Positions 10,813-18,718 of a stretch of DNA of 64,000 bases are shown piece by piece (position 1 is the first letter of the stretch; every line of letters starts with the position of its first letter). This stretch comes from Magnetospirillum sp902729445 (GTDB taxonomy: Bacteria > Pseudomonadota > Alphaproteobacteria > Rhodospirillales > Magnetospirillaceae). Location of the stretch: the NCBI RefSeq assembly GCF_902729445.1, contig NZ_CACVCE010000001.1:1-64000 (forward strand), given 5' to 3'. The position numbers and the translations under genes were made by a program. The notes beneath the pieces are model-generated. The model did not search any database. It was not told where the DNA came from and saw only the letters and a list, made by a program, of their open reading frames with translations.

Positions 10813-11556
10813 ATGACCGAGACCGAGAGCGCCCGCCAGCCTGAAATCGCCCTGAGCGACGAGGATCGGCGCGGTCTTTACCGTACCATCCTGTCGCGGC
10901 GCGACGTGCGCGGGCAGTTCCTGTCCGATCCGGTGCCCGACGAGGTGCTGGCCCGGGTGCTGGTGGCCGCCCATTACGCGCCGTCGGTCGGCTTCATGCA
11001 GCCGTGGAGCTTCATCCTGGTCCGCTCGCCCGAGGTGCGCGCCCGGGTCAAGGCGGCCTTCGAGGCGGCCAACGCCGAGGCCGCCGCCCTGTTCCCCGAC
11101 GACCAGGCCGCCAGCTATCGCGCCCTGAAGCTGGAAGGCATCCTGGACGCGCCCTTGAACCTGTGCATCACCTGCGACCGCGACCGGGTCGGCCCGGTGG
11201 TTCTGGGCCGCACCCACATGCCCGAGATGGACCTTTATTCCACCGTCTGCGCGGTCGAGAATTTGTGGCTGGCCGCCCGCGCCGAGGGATTGGGCGTCGG
11301 CTGGGTCAGCATCATCGAGCCCGCGCGCCTGCAAGACATCCTGGGTCTGCCGGACCGGGTGGTGCCGGTGGCCTATCTGTGCCTGGGCAAGGTCAGCCAT
11401 TTCCTGGCCAAGCCGGAATTGGCCAGCAAGGGCTGGCGCCAGCGCCTGGCCTTGTCCGATCTGGTGGCGATGGATCGCTGGGGCGGCGCGGCCCCCGATT
11501 CCGAACTGGCGCGTGCGTTGGCTGATGCGCAAGCCTGGGCCGAAGCCGGTGGGTGA
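10813..11556 (+). CDS. bluB: 5,6-dimethylbenzimidazole synthase BluB
   Basis: 247-aa flavin-destroying nitroreductase-fold enzyme that makes the lower ligand of cobalamin from reduced FMN and oxygen. Typical BluB segments are SRRDVRGQF near the N-terminus, HYAPSVGFMQPWSF, the loop with HMPEMDLYS, and GLGVGWVSII. No other cobalamin gene is adjacent and the 58-nt leader is too short for a B12 riboswitch. The C-terminus overlaps the start of the next small gene. Confidence 0.93.
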   Translation: MTETESARQPEIALSDEDRRGLYRTILSRRDVRGQFLSDPVPDEVLARVLVAAHYAPSVGFMQPWSFILVRSPEVRARVKAAFEAANAEAAALFPDDQAASYRALKLEGILDAPLNLCITCDRDRVGPVVLGRTHMPEMDLYSTVCAVENLWLAARAEGLGVGWVSIIEPARLQDILGLPDRVVPVAYLCLGKVSHFLAKPELASKGWRQRLALSDLVAMDRWGGAAPDSELARALADAQAWAEAGG

Positions 11557-11869
11557 CGTCGCCGCCCTCGAGGTGCGCCACCGGATATCGCTGGCCGGCC
11601 CGGCCGAGAATGCCGCCGCTGCCCTGGCCGGCCTGCACGGCTTGGTGCGGGTGGAAGGGCGGGGCCAGCGCCTGGACCTTGCCTACGATCTGCGGCGGGT
11701 TTCGCTCGATTCCATCCTGACGGTGGTGCGTCTGGCCGGAATCGCGCCGAAGGCGTCGATGGTGGCGCGGCTGCACCGGGCCTGGATCCGCTTCACCGAC
11801 GACAATGCCCTGTCGGCCGCCACCGATCCCGGCCATGGCTGCTGCTCGCGCCCGCCGAAGGGGCGCTGA
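11525..11869 (+). CDS. Small protein of unknown function, possible ferredoxin-like (HMA-type) fold
   Basis: About 114 aa from ATG 11525, or 106 aa from GTG 11549 (the latter overlaps the bluB stop by only 8 nt). The region after residue 15 (RHRISLAGPAENAAAALAGL, then a strand, then a helix) alternates strand and helix in a way that recalls heavy-metal-associated domains, but there is no CXXC metal site. A C-terminal GHGCCS segment contains two Cys. It is probably translationally coupled to bluB. No function can be assigned. Confidence 0.6.
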   Translation: MRKPGPKPVGDVAALEVRHRISLAGPAENAAAALAGLHGLVRVEGRGQRLDLAYDLRRVSLDSILTVVRLAGIAPKASMVARLHRAWIRFTDDNALSAATDPGHGCCSRPPKGR

Positions 11870-11972
11870 TACCCTTCGTTACAAAATCGTGCGACGTCCG
11901 ACATCACCCGGTTACCGGCGGGTGGTGGAATGCCTCCATCGACAGGGTGTCGAAATCGATGGAGAAACAGAC

Positions 11973-12437
11973 ATGACCAAGATTCTTGCCGGCCTGGCGC
12001 TGGGCGCCGCCTTGCTTGCCACCCCCGCGCTTGCCGAAGCCCCGGCCATGCCGATGATGGGTATGGGCATGCATGGGGGCATGGGGATGCATGGCGGCAT
12101 GCCTGGCTGCGGTGGTGCCGACATGACCCGTCACCTTGACGGCCGTCTCGCCTTCCTGAAGGCCGAGCTGAAGATCACCCCGGCCCAGGAAGCCGACTGG
12201 GCCGTCTTCGCCGACGCGTTGCGGGCCGGTGCCGCCACCATGGGGCCGATGATGGGCCAGACCGGCCCCGCCGCATCGGTGGGCGAGATGTTCACCCAGA
12301 AGGAACGGCTGCTGACCACCAAGCTCGAGAACTCCAAGCGCCTGCATGCCGCCTGGGCCAAGCTGGAGCCGGTCTTGAGCGCCGACCAGAAGAAGGCGGC
12401 GTCGGACCTGATCGGTTCGAGGATGATGCGGATGTAG
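11973..12437 (+). CDS. Spy/CpxP-like periplasmic protein with Met/His-rich N-terminus
   Basis: 154 aa with a clear signal peptide (cleavage after PALA near residue 22). Next comes a Met/His/Gly-rich stretch of about 28 residues (several GMGMHGG units) and then a helical LTXXQ-like domain (KAELKITPAQEADWAVFADA) found in Spy/CpxP chaperones and metal-stress proteins. The Met/His stretch suggests binding of soft metals such as copper; this is inference. A strong Shine-Dalgarno (GGAGAAA, 11961) fixes the ATG. Confidence 0.78.
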   Translation: MTKILAGLALGAALLATPALAEAPAMPMMGMGMHGGMGMHGGMPGCGGADMTRHLDGRLAFLKAELKITPAQEADWAVFADALRAGAATMGPMMGQTGPAASVGEMFTQKERLLTTKLENSKRLHAAWAKLEPVLSADQKKAASDLIGSRMMRM

Positions 12438-12784
12438 GGGAGTGACGGCGGTCTAAGAATAAAGTCCTTTACATGTGGCGACGAGACGAGCTATGGTGGC
12501 GATAGTCTCGTCGCTTGCCCTTTAAGCAACCATCCGTAGCTGACATGTCATGGCATGTCTCGCGGCGAGGGTGGTGGCGTTGGATGTTATTTTCATTGTC
12601 GGTCGGGCGATTTTTTGCATGTCAGCCTTGACCGGCGCAAAAAAGGATTGCTGGGCTAGGCTTTGCGTATAAAATGGATTTGTCAAGAGGTTGGCGTTCA
12701 TAAAAATGACAAAACTTATCACCATATGGTATTCGCACTAAAGACGCAAGTGGGTGCTGCTGGGTGATCAAGCTGGAGGGAAGC
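12438..12784. other. AT-richer intergenic region with an inverted repeat
   Basis: About 350 nt without a supported gene, visibly richer in A and T than the rest of the window, especially 12590-12730. It holds the inverted repeat at 12478-12514. A 67-codon minus-strand open frame (12725-12522) has no ribosome binding site and no recognisable features. Promoter-like A/T stretches before 12785 probably serve the next small gene. Confidence 0.5.
12478..12514 (+). terminator. Inverted repeat, possible terminator after the Spy-like gene
   Basis: GCGACGAGAC (12478-12487) is perfectly complementary to GTCTCGTCGC (12505-12514), and CTAT/ATAG pairing can extend the stem inside. The following TTGCCCTTT is only weakly T-rich. 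It is either a terminator for the gene ending at 12437 or an operator-like site. Confidence 0.45.
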
Positions 12785-12985
12785 ATGACTGATCATGCTC
12801 GGAGCGTGTATGTGGTCAACGAGAGTGGTTTGAGCGACGAGGAGCGTTCCCGCGCCAATCGCCCGTTTGCCAATCGCCGTCTGTGCGTCGGTCTTGATGC
12901 CGCCTATGAAGACCGCGGAAAGGCGTCCGACGAGGATGTCGAGGTCGCCCATTACGTTGCGATGCGGGCTGTTTTGCGCGATTGA
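12785..12985 (+). CDS. Small protein of unknown function
   Basis: 66 aa (starts MTDHARSVYVVNESGLSDEE). ATG 12785 is preferred over an upstream in-frame GTG because GGAGGGA lies at the right distance. It is charged and soluble, without signal peptide or Cys motif. It sits between the AT-rich patch and a strong terminator hairpin. I do not recognise the family. Confidence 0.6.
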   Translation: MTDHARSVYVVNESGLSDEERSRANRPFANRRLCVGLDAAYEDRGKASDEDVEVAHYVAMRAVLRD

Positions 12986-13009
12986 CGTGTTGCCCTCTCT
13001 GTTTTAGCG

Positions 13010-13039
13010 TGGCGTTCGTTGAAAACGGACGCCATTTTT
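13010..13039 (+). terminator. Rho-independent terminator after the 66-aa gene
   Basis: TGGCGTTCGTT (13010-13020) pairs with AACGGACGCCA (13024-13034) with one G-U pair and a GAA loop, followed by TTTTT. It abuts the first possible ATG (13041) of the next gene, so it may instead act as an attenuator. Confidence 0.7.
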
Positions 13040-13040
13040 C

Positions 13041-13706
13041 ATGGGTGTGATGGGTATGGGGCGTGAGAGAGTTGAGCCTGGTGGGGTGCCCCAGTCACAG
13101 TTGGATATGAAAAAACTGGGCGCCTTGATCTCGGACTCATGCGAGTCGTTGACGGGCGCTCACAGGGATCTTTTCCTGGTCATGGACAACAAGATCGTCG
13201 AGGATTGCGCGATCCAGACGCGCCATTCCCTGGCGACCTATAACATGGACGCCACGAAAGGCGAGCATTCCGCGCCCAATCATTTCAAAGAAGCGGGCCA
13301 TTACGCATATTGGGTCCGCAAGCTGAAGCCCTTGCGGATCATTTCGATTGCCGGTGCGGTCGCTATCCTGCGCGACAAGGGAATTCAGTGCAGCTGCCCC
13401 GAGGACATGCTGACCGCTGAAAATCGTGATTTCATCCTGGTCAATGAGTACGCGGCTCTGTTCGTCGCCCGTGCCATTGTCAACGCGGTCGAGAATAGAC
13501 ACCTGGATGCCCTCGGTTCCGAAGGCAAAGTCAACGAGGACATGCGTCGGCAGTTCCAGGAATATCGGAGCGTCGTGAACCGCCGTCTGAAAAGGATGTC
13601 CGACGATATCCTGATGTCGATCCGCTACAATTCCCATTCCCCCAACAGCATGGCGATTTTGATGGAGGCATTGCTGGGCTCGGCGGCCGACGTCATCATC
13701 AACTGA
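13041..13706 (+). CDS. Protein of unknown function
   Basis: Up to 221 aa, soluble, helical and rich in charged residues. Segments such as NHFKEAGHYAYWVRKLKPLR and a long central helix (FILVNEYAALFVARAIVNAV) are visible, but I do not recognise a family. The true start is uncertain: ATG 13041, 13050, 13056 and 13107 are all in frame, and the terminator hairpin directly before 13041 argues for a later one. Codon use and base composition differ from the flanking genes, which may indicate transfer. No signal peptide or membrane segment. Confidence 0.65.
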   Translation: MGVMGMGRERVEPGGVPQSQLDMKKLGALISDSCESLTGAHRDLFLVMDNKIVEDCAIQTRHSLATYNMDATKGEHSAPNHFKEAGHYAYWVRKLKPLRIISIAGAVAILRDKGIQCSCPEDMLTAENRDFILVNEYAALFVARAIVNAVENRHLDALGSEGKVNEDMRRQFQEYRSVVNRRLKRMSDDILMSIRYNSHSPNSMAILMEALLGSAADVIIN

Positions 13707-13727
13707 GATCGCGCCTGATCGGGTTAG

Positions 13728-13760
13728 GGGCCGGCTCTTTGCGGAGCCGGCCCGTTCTTT
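13728..13760. terminator. Terminator between the unknown gene and asmA
   Basis: GGGCCGGCTC (13728-13737) pairs perfectly with GAGCCGGCCC (13744-13753) around a 6-nt loop, followed by GTTCTTTT on the plus strand. It lies between two convergent genes and probably ends the plus-strand transcript. Confidence 0.75.
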
Positions 13761-15787
13761 TACCGGCCGAACAGGCCGCCCGGGTTGATCGGCAGCGGGC
13801 TCTTACTCGCCCCCGAACCCGACGAACCCGACGAGCCACCGCCCAGCAGGCCGCCCACGCCCTTGGCCCCGCTCAGCGCACCTTCCACCGCCTTGGTGGC
13901 CGCGCCCTGGACCATGGCGCCCAAATCGGGGCGATAGGACAGATTGTCCCACGGCCCCTCGACGATCACCGGCACCGAGATGCCGGCGGCGTCGGCCTTG
14001 CCGCCCTGGCCTTCCAGGCTGGCCACCGCCTTGGGCTCGATGCGGTAATGGACGGTGCGCGGCGGCATTTCCACCGTGCCCTTGCCCTCGACCCTGAGCA
14101 GCGGCGACTTCATCGACAGGTCCTGGTTGTTGACGATGCCGTTGGTGATGGTGAAGGTGCCGCCCAACTCGGCGAAGTCGGTCTTTTCCATTTCCTTGGC
14201 GCCGCCGGTAAAGGCGGTGGTGACGTTGCGGACCATGGCCGCCAGGTTGATGCCCTTGATCGAGCCGTTCAGGAAGCTGACCGCCCCCTTGCCGTCCAGA
14301 TCCGAGATCAGTTGGCGCTGGGTGCGGCCCTTGCCGGCCACCTGGACATCGAAATTGCCGGTGCCGTCAAGCCGCGAGAAATCGGCGGCGTCGGTCAGGA
14401 ACGGCTCGGCCTGCAGGCCCTTCAGGGTGAACGAGGCGTCCAGGCCGGCACCCGGCTGGCTGCCGTCCAGCGCGACGCGGCCCTTGCCCGAGCCCTTGTA
14501 CAGGGCCAGCTCGGTCAGGTCGGCGACCATGCGGCCGTCCTTCAGGCCGACATGCAGGGCGCTTTTGCCGACCTGGATCTTCTTGACCTTGATGCCGCCC
14601 ACCGACAGGGCGAAATCGACATCGGCCGCCTTCAGGCCGGACGCGTCGATGGGATCGTCGCTCCAGTCGCTCTTGGCCGCCTTGCCGCCGCCGCCCGGAG
14701 CCGGGCCGCCGCCGCCGCCGCCTGCCTTGGCCGGCTGTTCCGGCGGCAGATAGGGGTTGAGGTCCAGCATCTCGACGTCCAGCTTGCCCTTCAGGGCCGG
14801 GCGCACGCCGCCGGTATCGACGGCGAAATCGCCCTTGGCCTTGATGGCATCGATGGCGATGTCGGTGCCGGTCAGCGCGACCTTGGTGCCGCCGGCCGCC
14901 AGATTGCCCTTGATGGCCAGCGGGCCCAGGCCGGAGCCGGCCATGTCCAGCGGTTTGCCGGTCGCCCATTGGGCCAGGTTGCGGATCGAGGGAACCGCCA
15001 GGTCCAGCACGCCCTTGATGCCGGCGGCCTTTCCGCCGGTGACGTCACCCTTGTAGGCGAGCTTGACCGTCTCGGCCGAAACCGAGATGTCGGCCTGCGT
15101 GGTCCCGCCTTCGATCACCGCCTTGGGCTTGGCCACCATCAGGGCCAGCTCGATGACCTTGGCATGCCATTTCAACGACCCCTTGGCGGTCAGCGGATCG
15201 GCCAGGCTTTTAAGGTTGACCGCCAGGTTGATGGCATCCACCTCTTCCTTGGTGCCGGCCGGGCCGTCGATATAGGTCAGTTTGCCGTTGGTGATGCGCA
15301 CGTCGCCCAGGGCGATGTCGGGCACGGTCGGCGCACCGCCGGCGCTCGCCTCGGCCGGCTTGGGCGCGGGCTTGGCCTCAGCGGGCTTGGCACCGGCCGG
15401 GCTATCGAACACCCAGTTGGCGCGGCCTTGCTTGTCCACTTCCAGGGTAATGGCGGGATCGACCAGCACGAAGCTGTCCACCTCGACCTTGCCCGACAGG
15501 ATCGGCATGATCTTCAATTGCACGTCCAGGGCGCCCAGCCGAACCAGATCCTTGGTCGAGAAGCCGGCCGGGTTGGAAAGCGCGACGTTGGACACCTGCA
15601 CCGACAGGGACGGGAAGGCCGACACCGACACCTTGCCCTGGATCGACAGGTCGCGGCCGGTGGCGGTCTTGACCTGGGCGATCAGTTCATCCTTGATCTT
15701 CTCGGCCGGCACGAACATCGGCAACGCCACCAGGGCGCCGATCACCAGCACCACCAGAACGCCCAGGGCGATCAGCAGTTTTTTCAT
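13760..15787 (-). CDS. AsmA-family envelope protein
   Basis: 675 aa. One N-terminal membrane anchor (MKKLLIALGVLVVLVIGALV) is followed by a long periplasmic region with the AsmA N-terminal pattern (TGRDLSIQGKVSVSAFPSLS) and the AsmA C-terminal domain (MRNVTTAFTGG, TITNGIVNNQDLSMKSPLLR, then the GTVEMPPRTVHYRI strand). Two low-complexity linkers, rich in Pro/Ala/Lys and Gly/Pro, and a Gly/Ser tail are present. AsmA-like proteins are thought to be bridge-like carriers of phospholipid to the outer membrane. A strong AAGGAG precedes the ATG. It lies 12 nt after the DUF4197 gene, likely in one operon. Confidence 0.88.
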   Translation of the reverse strand: MKKLLIALGVLVVLVIGALVALPMFVPAEKIKDELIAQVKTATGRDLSIQGKVSVSAFPSLSVQVSNVALSNPAGFSTKDLVRLGALDVQLKIMPILSGKVEVDSFVLVDPAITLEVDKQGRANWVFDSPAGAKPAEAKPAPKPAEASAGGAPTVPDIALGDVRITNGKLTYIDGPAGTKEEVDAINLAVNLKSLADPLTAKGSLKWHAKVIELALMVAKPKAVIEGGTTQADISVSAETVKLAYKGDVTGGKAAGIKGVLDLAVPSIRNLAQWATGKPLDMAGSGLGPLAIKGNLAAGGTKVALTGTDIAIDAIKAKGDFAVDTGGVRPALKGKLDVEMLDLNPYLPPEQPAKAGGGGGGPAPGGGGKAAKSDWSDDPIDASGLKAADVDFALSVGGIKVKKIQVGKSALHVGLKDGRMVADLTELALYKGSGKGRVALDGSQPGAGLDASFTLKGLQAEPFLTDAADFSRLDGTGNFDVQVAGKGRTQRQLISDLDGKGAVSFLNGSIKGINLAAMVRNVTTAFTGGAKEMEKTDFAELGGTFTITNGIVNNQDLSMKSPLLRVEGKGTVEMPPRTVHYRIEPKAVASLEGQGGKADAAGISVPVIVEGPWDNLSYRPDLGAMVQGAATKAVEGALSGAKGVGGLLGGGSSGSSGSGASKSPLPINPGGLFGR

Positions 15788-15799
15788 GGGTGTTGCTCC

Positions 15800-16558
15800 T
15801 TAATTGGCGAAGACTTTGCGCAAGATGTCGCTGGTCCGCTTGGTGGGGTCCGAGCGGATGGCGGCTTCCTCGCGGCCGAGATAGGTGAACAGGCCCTTCA
15901 AGCCGCCGTCCAGGACATGGTCGGTCAGCATGGCGCGGCCGTCGCCGACCATCGGCAGCCCCTTGGCCGAGGCGGTCAGCGATTCGTAGCTCTTGACCGC
16001 GCCGGCTTCCGACACGGTCTTGTCGACCACCGGGCGCATGGCGGTCTTGAGGTCGGGGGTCATGGTCCGCTTGAAATATTGGGTGGCGGCGTCGGATGGG
16101 CCGTTCAGGATCGCCTTGGCGTCGTCCAGGCTCATCTTTTCCAGCGCGTTCCAGAAGATGCGCTTGGCTTCCGGGGCCGCCGCCTCGGCGGCGCGGTTCA
16201 GTTTCAGTTCCAGGTCGTCGGTCAAGCCGGACATCCCGGCCATCTTCAAGCCGGCCTGGACCTTCTGCAGGGAATCGGGCAGCGGAATGTGAACGGCCGG
16301 GTCGCGGTTATAGCCGTCGGCGCGGCCCAACTGGCTGGACACCTTTTCGGTGCCGATGCGCAACGCCTCCTTGAGGCCGCTGGCGATGTCGCCGGTCGAC
16401 AGGCCCTGTCCGCGCGTGCCCGAGGATGGCAGCGACACGCCGCCGCCGCCGGTCTGCTGCTCGAGGACCGCCTTGCCGAAATCCTTGAGCGACCCCTGGG
16501 CCAGGGCCGGTGGCGCCGCCATGGTCGCGGCCAGCAATGAAAGGGCTATCAGTCGCAT
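15800..16558 (-). CDS. DUF4197 family exported protein
   Basis: 252 aa with a signal peptide ending near residue 21 (PPALAQG). The DUF4197 body is recognisable (GLKEALRIGTEKVSSQLGR, HIPLPDSLQKVQAGLKMAGM, then GLFTYLGREEAAIRSDPTKR). Function of the family is not established. It is first in a likely two-gene operon with asmA, suggesting an envelope role by context only. Confidence 0.88.
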   Translation of the reverse strand: MRLIALSLLAATMAAPPALAQGSLKDFGKAVLEQQTGGGGVSLPSSGTRGQGLSTGDIASGLKEALRIGTEKVSSQLGRADGYNRDPAVHIPLPDSLQKVQAGLKMAGMSGLTDDLELKLNRAAEAAAPEAKRIFWNALEKMSLDDAKAILNGPSDAATQYFKRTMTPDLKTAMRPVVDKTVSEAGAVKSYESLTASAKGLPMVGDGRAMLTDHVLDGGLKGLFTYLGREEAAIRSDPTKRTSDILRKVFAN

Positions 16559-16693
16559 TTCATCCCCCCGACGGTAACGACATCCAAAAAGCCTATCCCC
16601 TTTTCGGTGTCATCACCATGGGGGAAATGCAACGCACAGCTCTGGCATCCGATCCGTGCTCCCCCCATGTGGTATGGCAAAGGGGAGTTGTCC

Positions 16694-18010
16694 ATGCGTC
16701 AGGAACACGAGCCGAAGGCCTGGCTGGGACTGGCGGCGGGCGCCTTGGGCGCAGCCGGACTGCTGGCCTTGGTGCTGGCCGCCTCGCGGGCGCCGGGGGC
16801 GGAAAACTGGCTGCCGTCAGGGCCGGATTTCTTCAAGAAGGGCCTGGTCACCCACGTCGTCTTCTCGTTTCAGGTATGGCTTCTGGCCATGCTGGCGGCT
16901 CTGGCGGCGCGCGTGGCACCTGCCGCCACCCGGGCCGGCGCCCTGATCCCGCTGGCGGCGGCCAGCTTGGGCTGCGTGCTGCTGCTGGTGCCGACCCTGG
17001 CCGGTTGGGGGCGGGCGTCGCTCAACAATTACGTCCCGGTGCTGATCCATCCGCTGTTCTATGCCGGCCTGGGCCTGGTGGCCGCCGGAGTGGCGGCGGT
17101 GGCGATCCGGCCGCTGATGGTGTGGCGAAGCCTTGATACGGTCGGTTTCGCAATCGCCTGTGCCGGGCTGACCCTGGTGGCTGCGCTGGTCTGCTTCGGG
17201 CTGGCGGCAGCCGATCCGGGCCTGGGCGACGATTCGGTCACCGCCAACGAACGGCTGTTCTGGGGCGGCGGTCACATTCTTCAATTCGTCAACGCCCAAC
17301 TGGCGATGATCGGCTGGCTGGTGGCGGCGGGGCGGGCCTTTGGCCGGGCGCCGCCCTTTCCGGGATTGATCCGGCTGTGTTTCGCCGCCCTGGCGCTGGC
17401 GGCCTGGATCGGCCCGGTGCTGGAAGCGACCCATGCCAGCGATGATCTGGCCCTTCGCCAGGCCTTCACCTCCTTGTTCCACTGGGTGCTGCCGGCGCCC
17501 CCGGCCATGGTGATGATGATTGCCGTCTGGCCGCTGATCGTGCGTGGCCCCAAGGTCGGCGATGTGGTGGCCGGCCGGGCGCTGCTCTTGTCCTTGGCGG
17601 TGTTCGGGCTGGGCGGGCTGGCCGGTTTTGCCCTGGGCGAGGGCGATACCCGCACGCCGTCCCATTACCACGCCATGATCGGCGGAGTGAATCTGGCCCT
17701 GATGGGGCTGATCCATCTGTGGCTGCTGCCGCTTGCGCCCAGCCGCTGGCTGACGGCGCAATATTGGCTGTATGGCGGCGGCCAATTGCTGCACGCCGCA
17801 GGCTTCTATCTGGCCGGCCTGGCCGGGGTGGCGCGCAAGACCGCCGGTGCGGCGCAAGGATTGGATTCCGTCGTCAAGCTGGCGGCGATGGCCATCGTCG
17901 GCATCGGCGGGGCCATCGCGGTGGTCGGCGGGGTCATCTTCGTCGTCGGTCTAATGGCCCGTCTCGGCGCACAGCCTTCGCAGCGAGCCGACATCGTCGA
18001 TTCGCACTGA
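16694..18010 (+). CDS. Divergent heme-copper oxidase subunit I-like membrane protein
   Basis: 438-aa integral membrane protein with about 12 hydrophobic segments. Candidate heme ligands of the cytochrome oxidase/NorB fold are placed as expected: H54 in the second segment (LVTHVVFSF), H194 (FWGGGHILQF, the position of the first CuB ligand) and the H-x-H pair H324/H326 in SHYHAMIGGVNLAL. The adjacent His-His pair that completes the CuB or FeB site in true oxidases and NO reductases is missing; only single His (H247, H263) are nearby. It may be a heme-binding paralogue without normal catalysis. The Shine-Dalgarno AGGGGAG (16681) sets the ATG. It overlaps the convergent Crp/Fnr gene by 60 nt. The neighbourhood (denitrification regulators, nirS) suggests a role in NO or anaerobic physiology; this is inference. 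Confidence 0.7.
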   Translation: MRQEHEPKAWLGLAAGALGAAGLLALVLAASRAPGAENWLPSGPDFFKKGLVTHVVFSFQVWLLAMLAALAARVAPAATRAGALIPLAAASLGCVLLLVPTLAGWGRASLNNYVPVLIHPLFYAGLGLVAAGVAAVAIRPLMVWRSLDTVGFAIACAGLTLVAALVCFGLAAADPGLGDDSVTANERLFWGGGHILQFVNAQLAMIGWLVAAGRAFGRAPPFPGLIRLCFAALALAAWIGPVLEATHASDDLALRQAFTSLFHWVLPAPPAMVMMIAVWPLIVRGPKVGDVVAGRALLLSLAVFGLGGLAGFALGEGDTRTPSHYHAMIGGVNLALMGLIHLWLLPLAPSRWLTAQYWLYGGGQLLHAAGFYLAGLAGVARKTAGAAQGLDSVVKLAAMAIVGIGGAIAVVGGVIFVVGLMARLGAQPSQRADIVDSH

Positions 18011-18718
18011 GTTGCCCTCGGTGCGCACCCCCATGTCGCGCAGGCGGGCCAACACGCGCGACAGGCTTTCGCGGCGGATGCCGACCCGGCTGGCCAGGAT
18101 CTCCTTGTTGAAGGGCAGCGACACCAGGGCCTCGCCGACCTGGGCGTCGGTCAGGGCCAGCAGGAACTCGGCCACCCTTTGCCAGGGCGGCTGCTCTTTC
18201 AGGTGGCGGATTTCCGAGGACAGCCGCTGATGCCAGCGGCACAGGCCGGCCAGCATGCGATAGGCGACGGCGCGATCGGACTGAAGGGTGGTGATGAAGG
18301 CGCGCCGCCCGACCTTGATCAGGGTGGCGTCCTCGATCACCTCGGCATGCAGGGGGAAGATTCCCATCGACAGCATCGCCGCCTCGCCGAACGACGAGAC
18401 CGGGGTGAACACCTCGACGATGCTTTCGCGGCCGTCGGGGGTCAGGGCGAACAGCTTCACCTGGCCGTCCAGCACGATATAGAAGCAGTCGGCGGCGGCG
18501 CCGGCGGAAAACAGCAAGGTGCGGCGATCGCAGGCCAGCGCGGTGGAATCGGCCATCAGCCGTTCCAGCACGTCGTGTTCCAGCCCGTCGAACAACGGCA
18601 GGGCCATGACCTGGCGGGCCAGGGCCGGGCCGGTGGCGCGGTGGCGCGGCAGCGGGCCGTCGGGCTTCGAGCAGTTGGGCTTGGGGACCAGGCACAAGGG
18701 GCGACAGGGGCAGCTCAC
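17951..18718 (-). CDS. Crp/Fnr-family transcription regulator 1 (Cys-rich N-terminus)
   Basis: 255-aa regulator with a cyclic-nucleotide-type effector domain (about 35-150), dimer helix and a C-terminal winged helix. The recognition helix contains RRESLSRVLARL, with the E..SR triad that in FNR reads TTGAT-type half-sites. The N-terminus carries C3, C5, C9 and C16; the spacing is unlike E. coli FNR, so an Fe-S cluster is possible but not shown. The GTG start overlaps the stop of the upstream regulator gene (GTGA) and has GGGAGG upstream, so the two are coupled. Probably an FNR/DNR/NNR-type regulator of denitrification, given its place between nirS and nap. Confidence 0.85.
   Translation of the reverse strand: MSCPCRPLCLVPKPNCSKPDGPLPRHRATGPALARQVMALPLFDGLEHDVLERLMADSTALACDRRTLLFSAGAAADCFYIVLDGQVKLFALTPDGRESIVEVFTPVSSFGEAAMLSMGIFPLHAEVIEDATLIKVGRRAFITTLQSDRAVAYRMLAGLCRWHQRLSSEIRHLKEQPPWQRVAEFLLALTDAQVGEALVSLPFNKEILASRVGIRRESLSRVLARLRDMGVRTEGNSVRIDDVGSLRRLCAETGH

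Noticed and set aside
12522..12725. 67-aa minus-strand frame in the AT-rich patch
   Set aside because: No ribosome binding site, no features, and a low-complexity sequence; probably chance.
13739..16540. 933-codon open frame on the plus strand
   Set aside because: Antisense to asmA and DUF4197, which have clear domains, signal peptides and ribosome binding sites. The frame is a by-product of GC-rich third positions.
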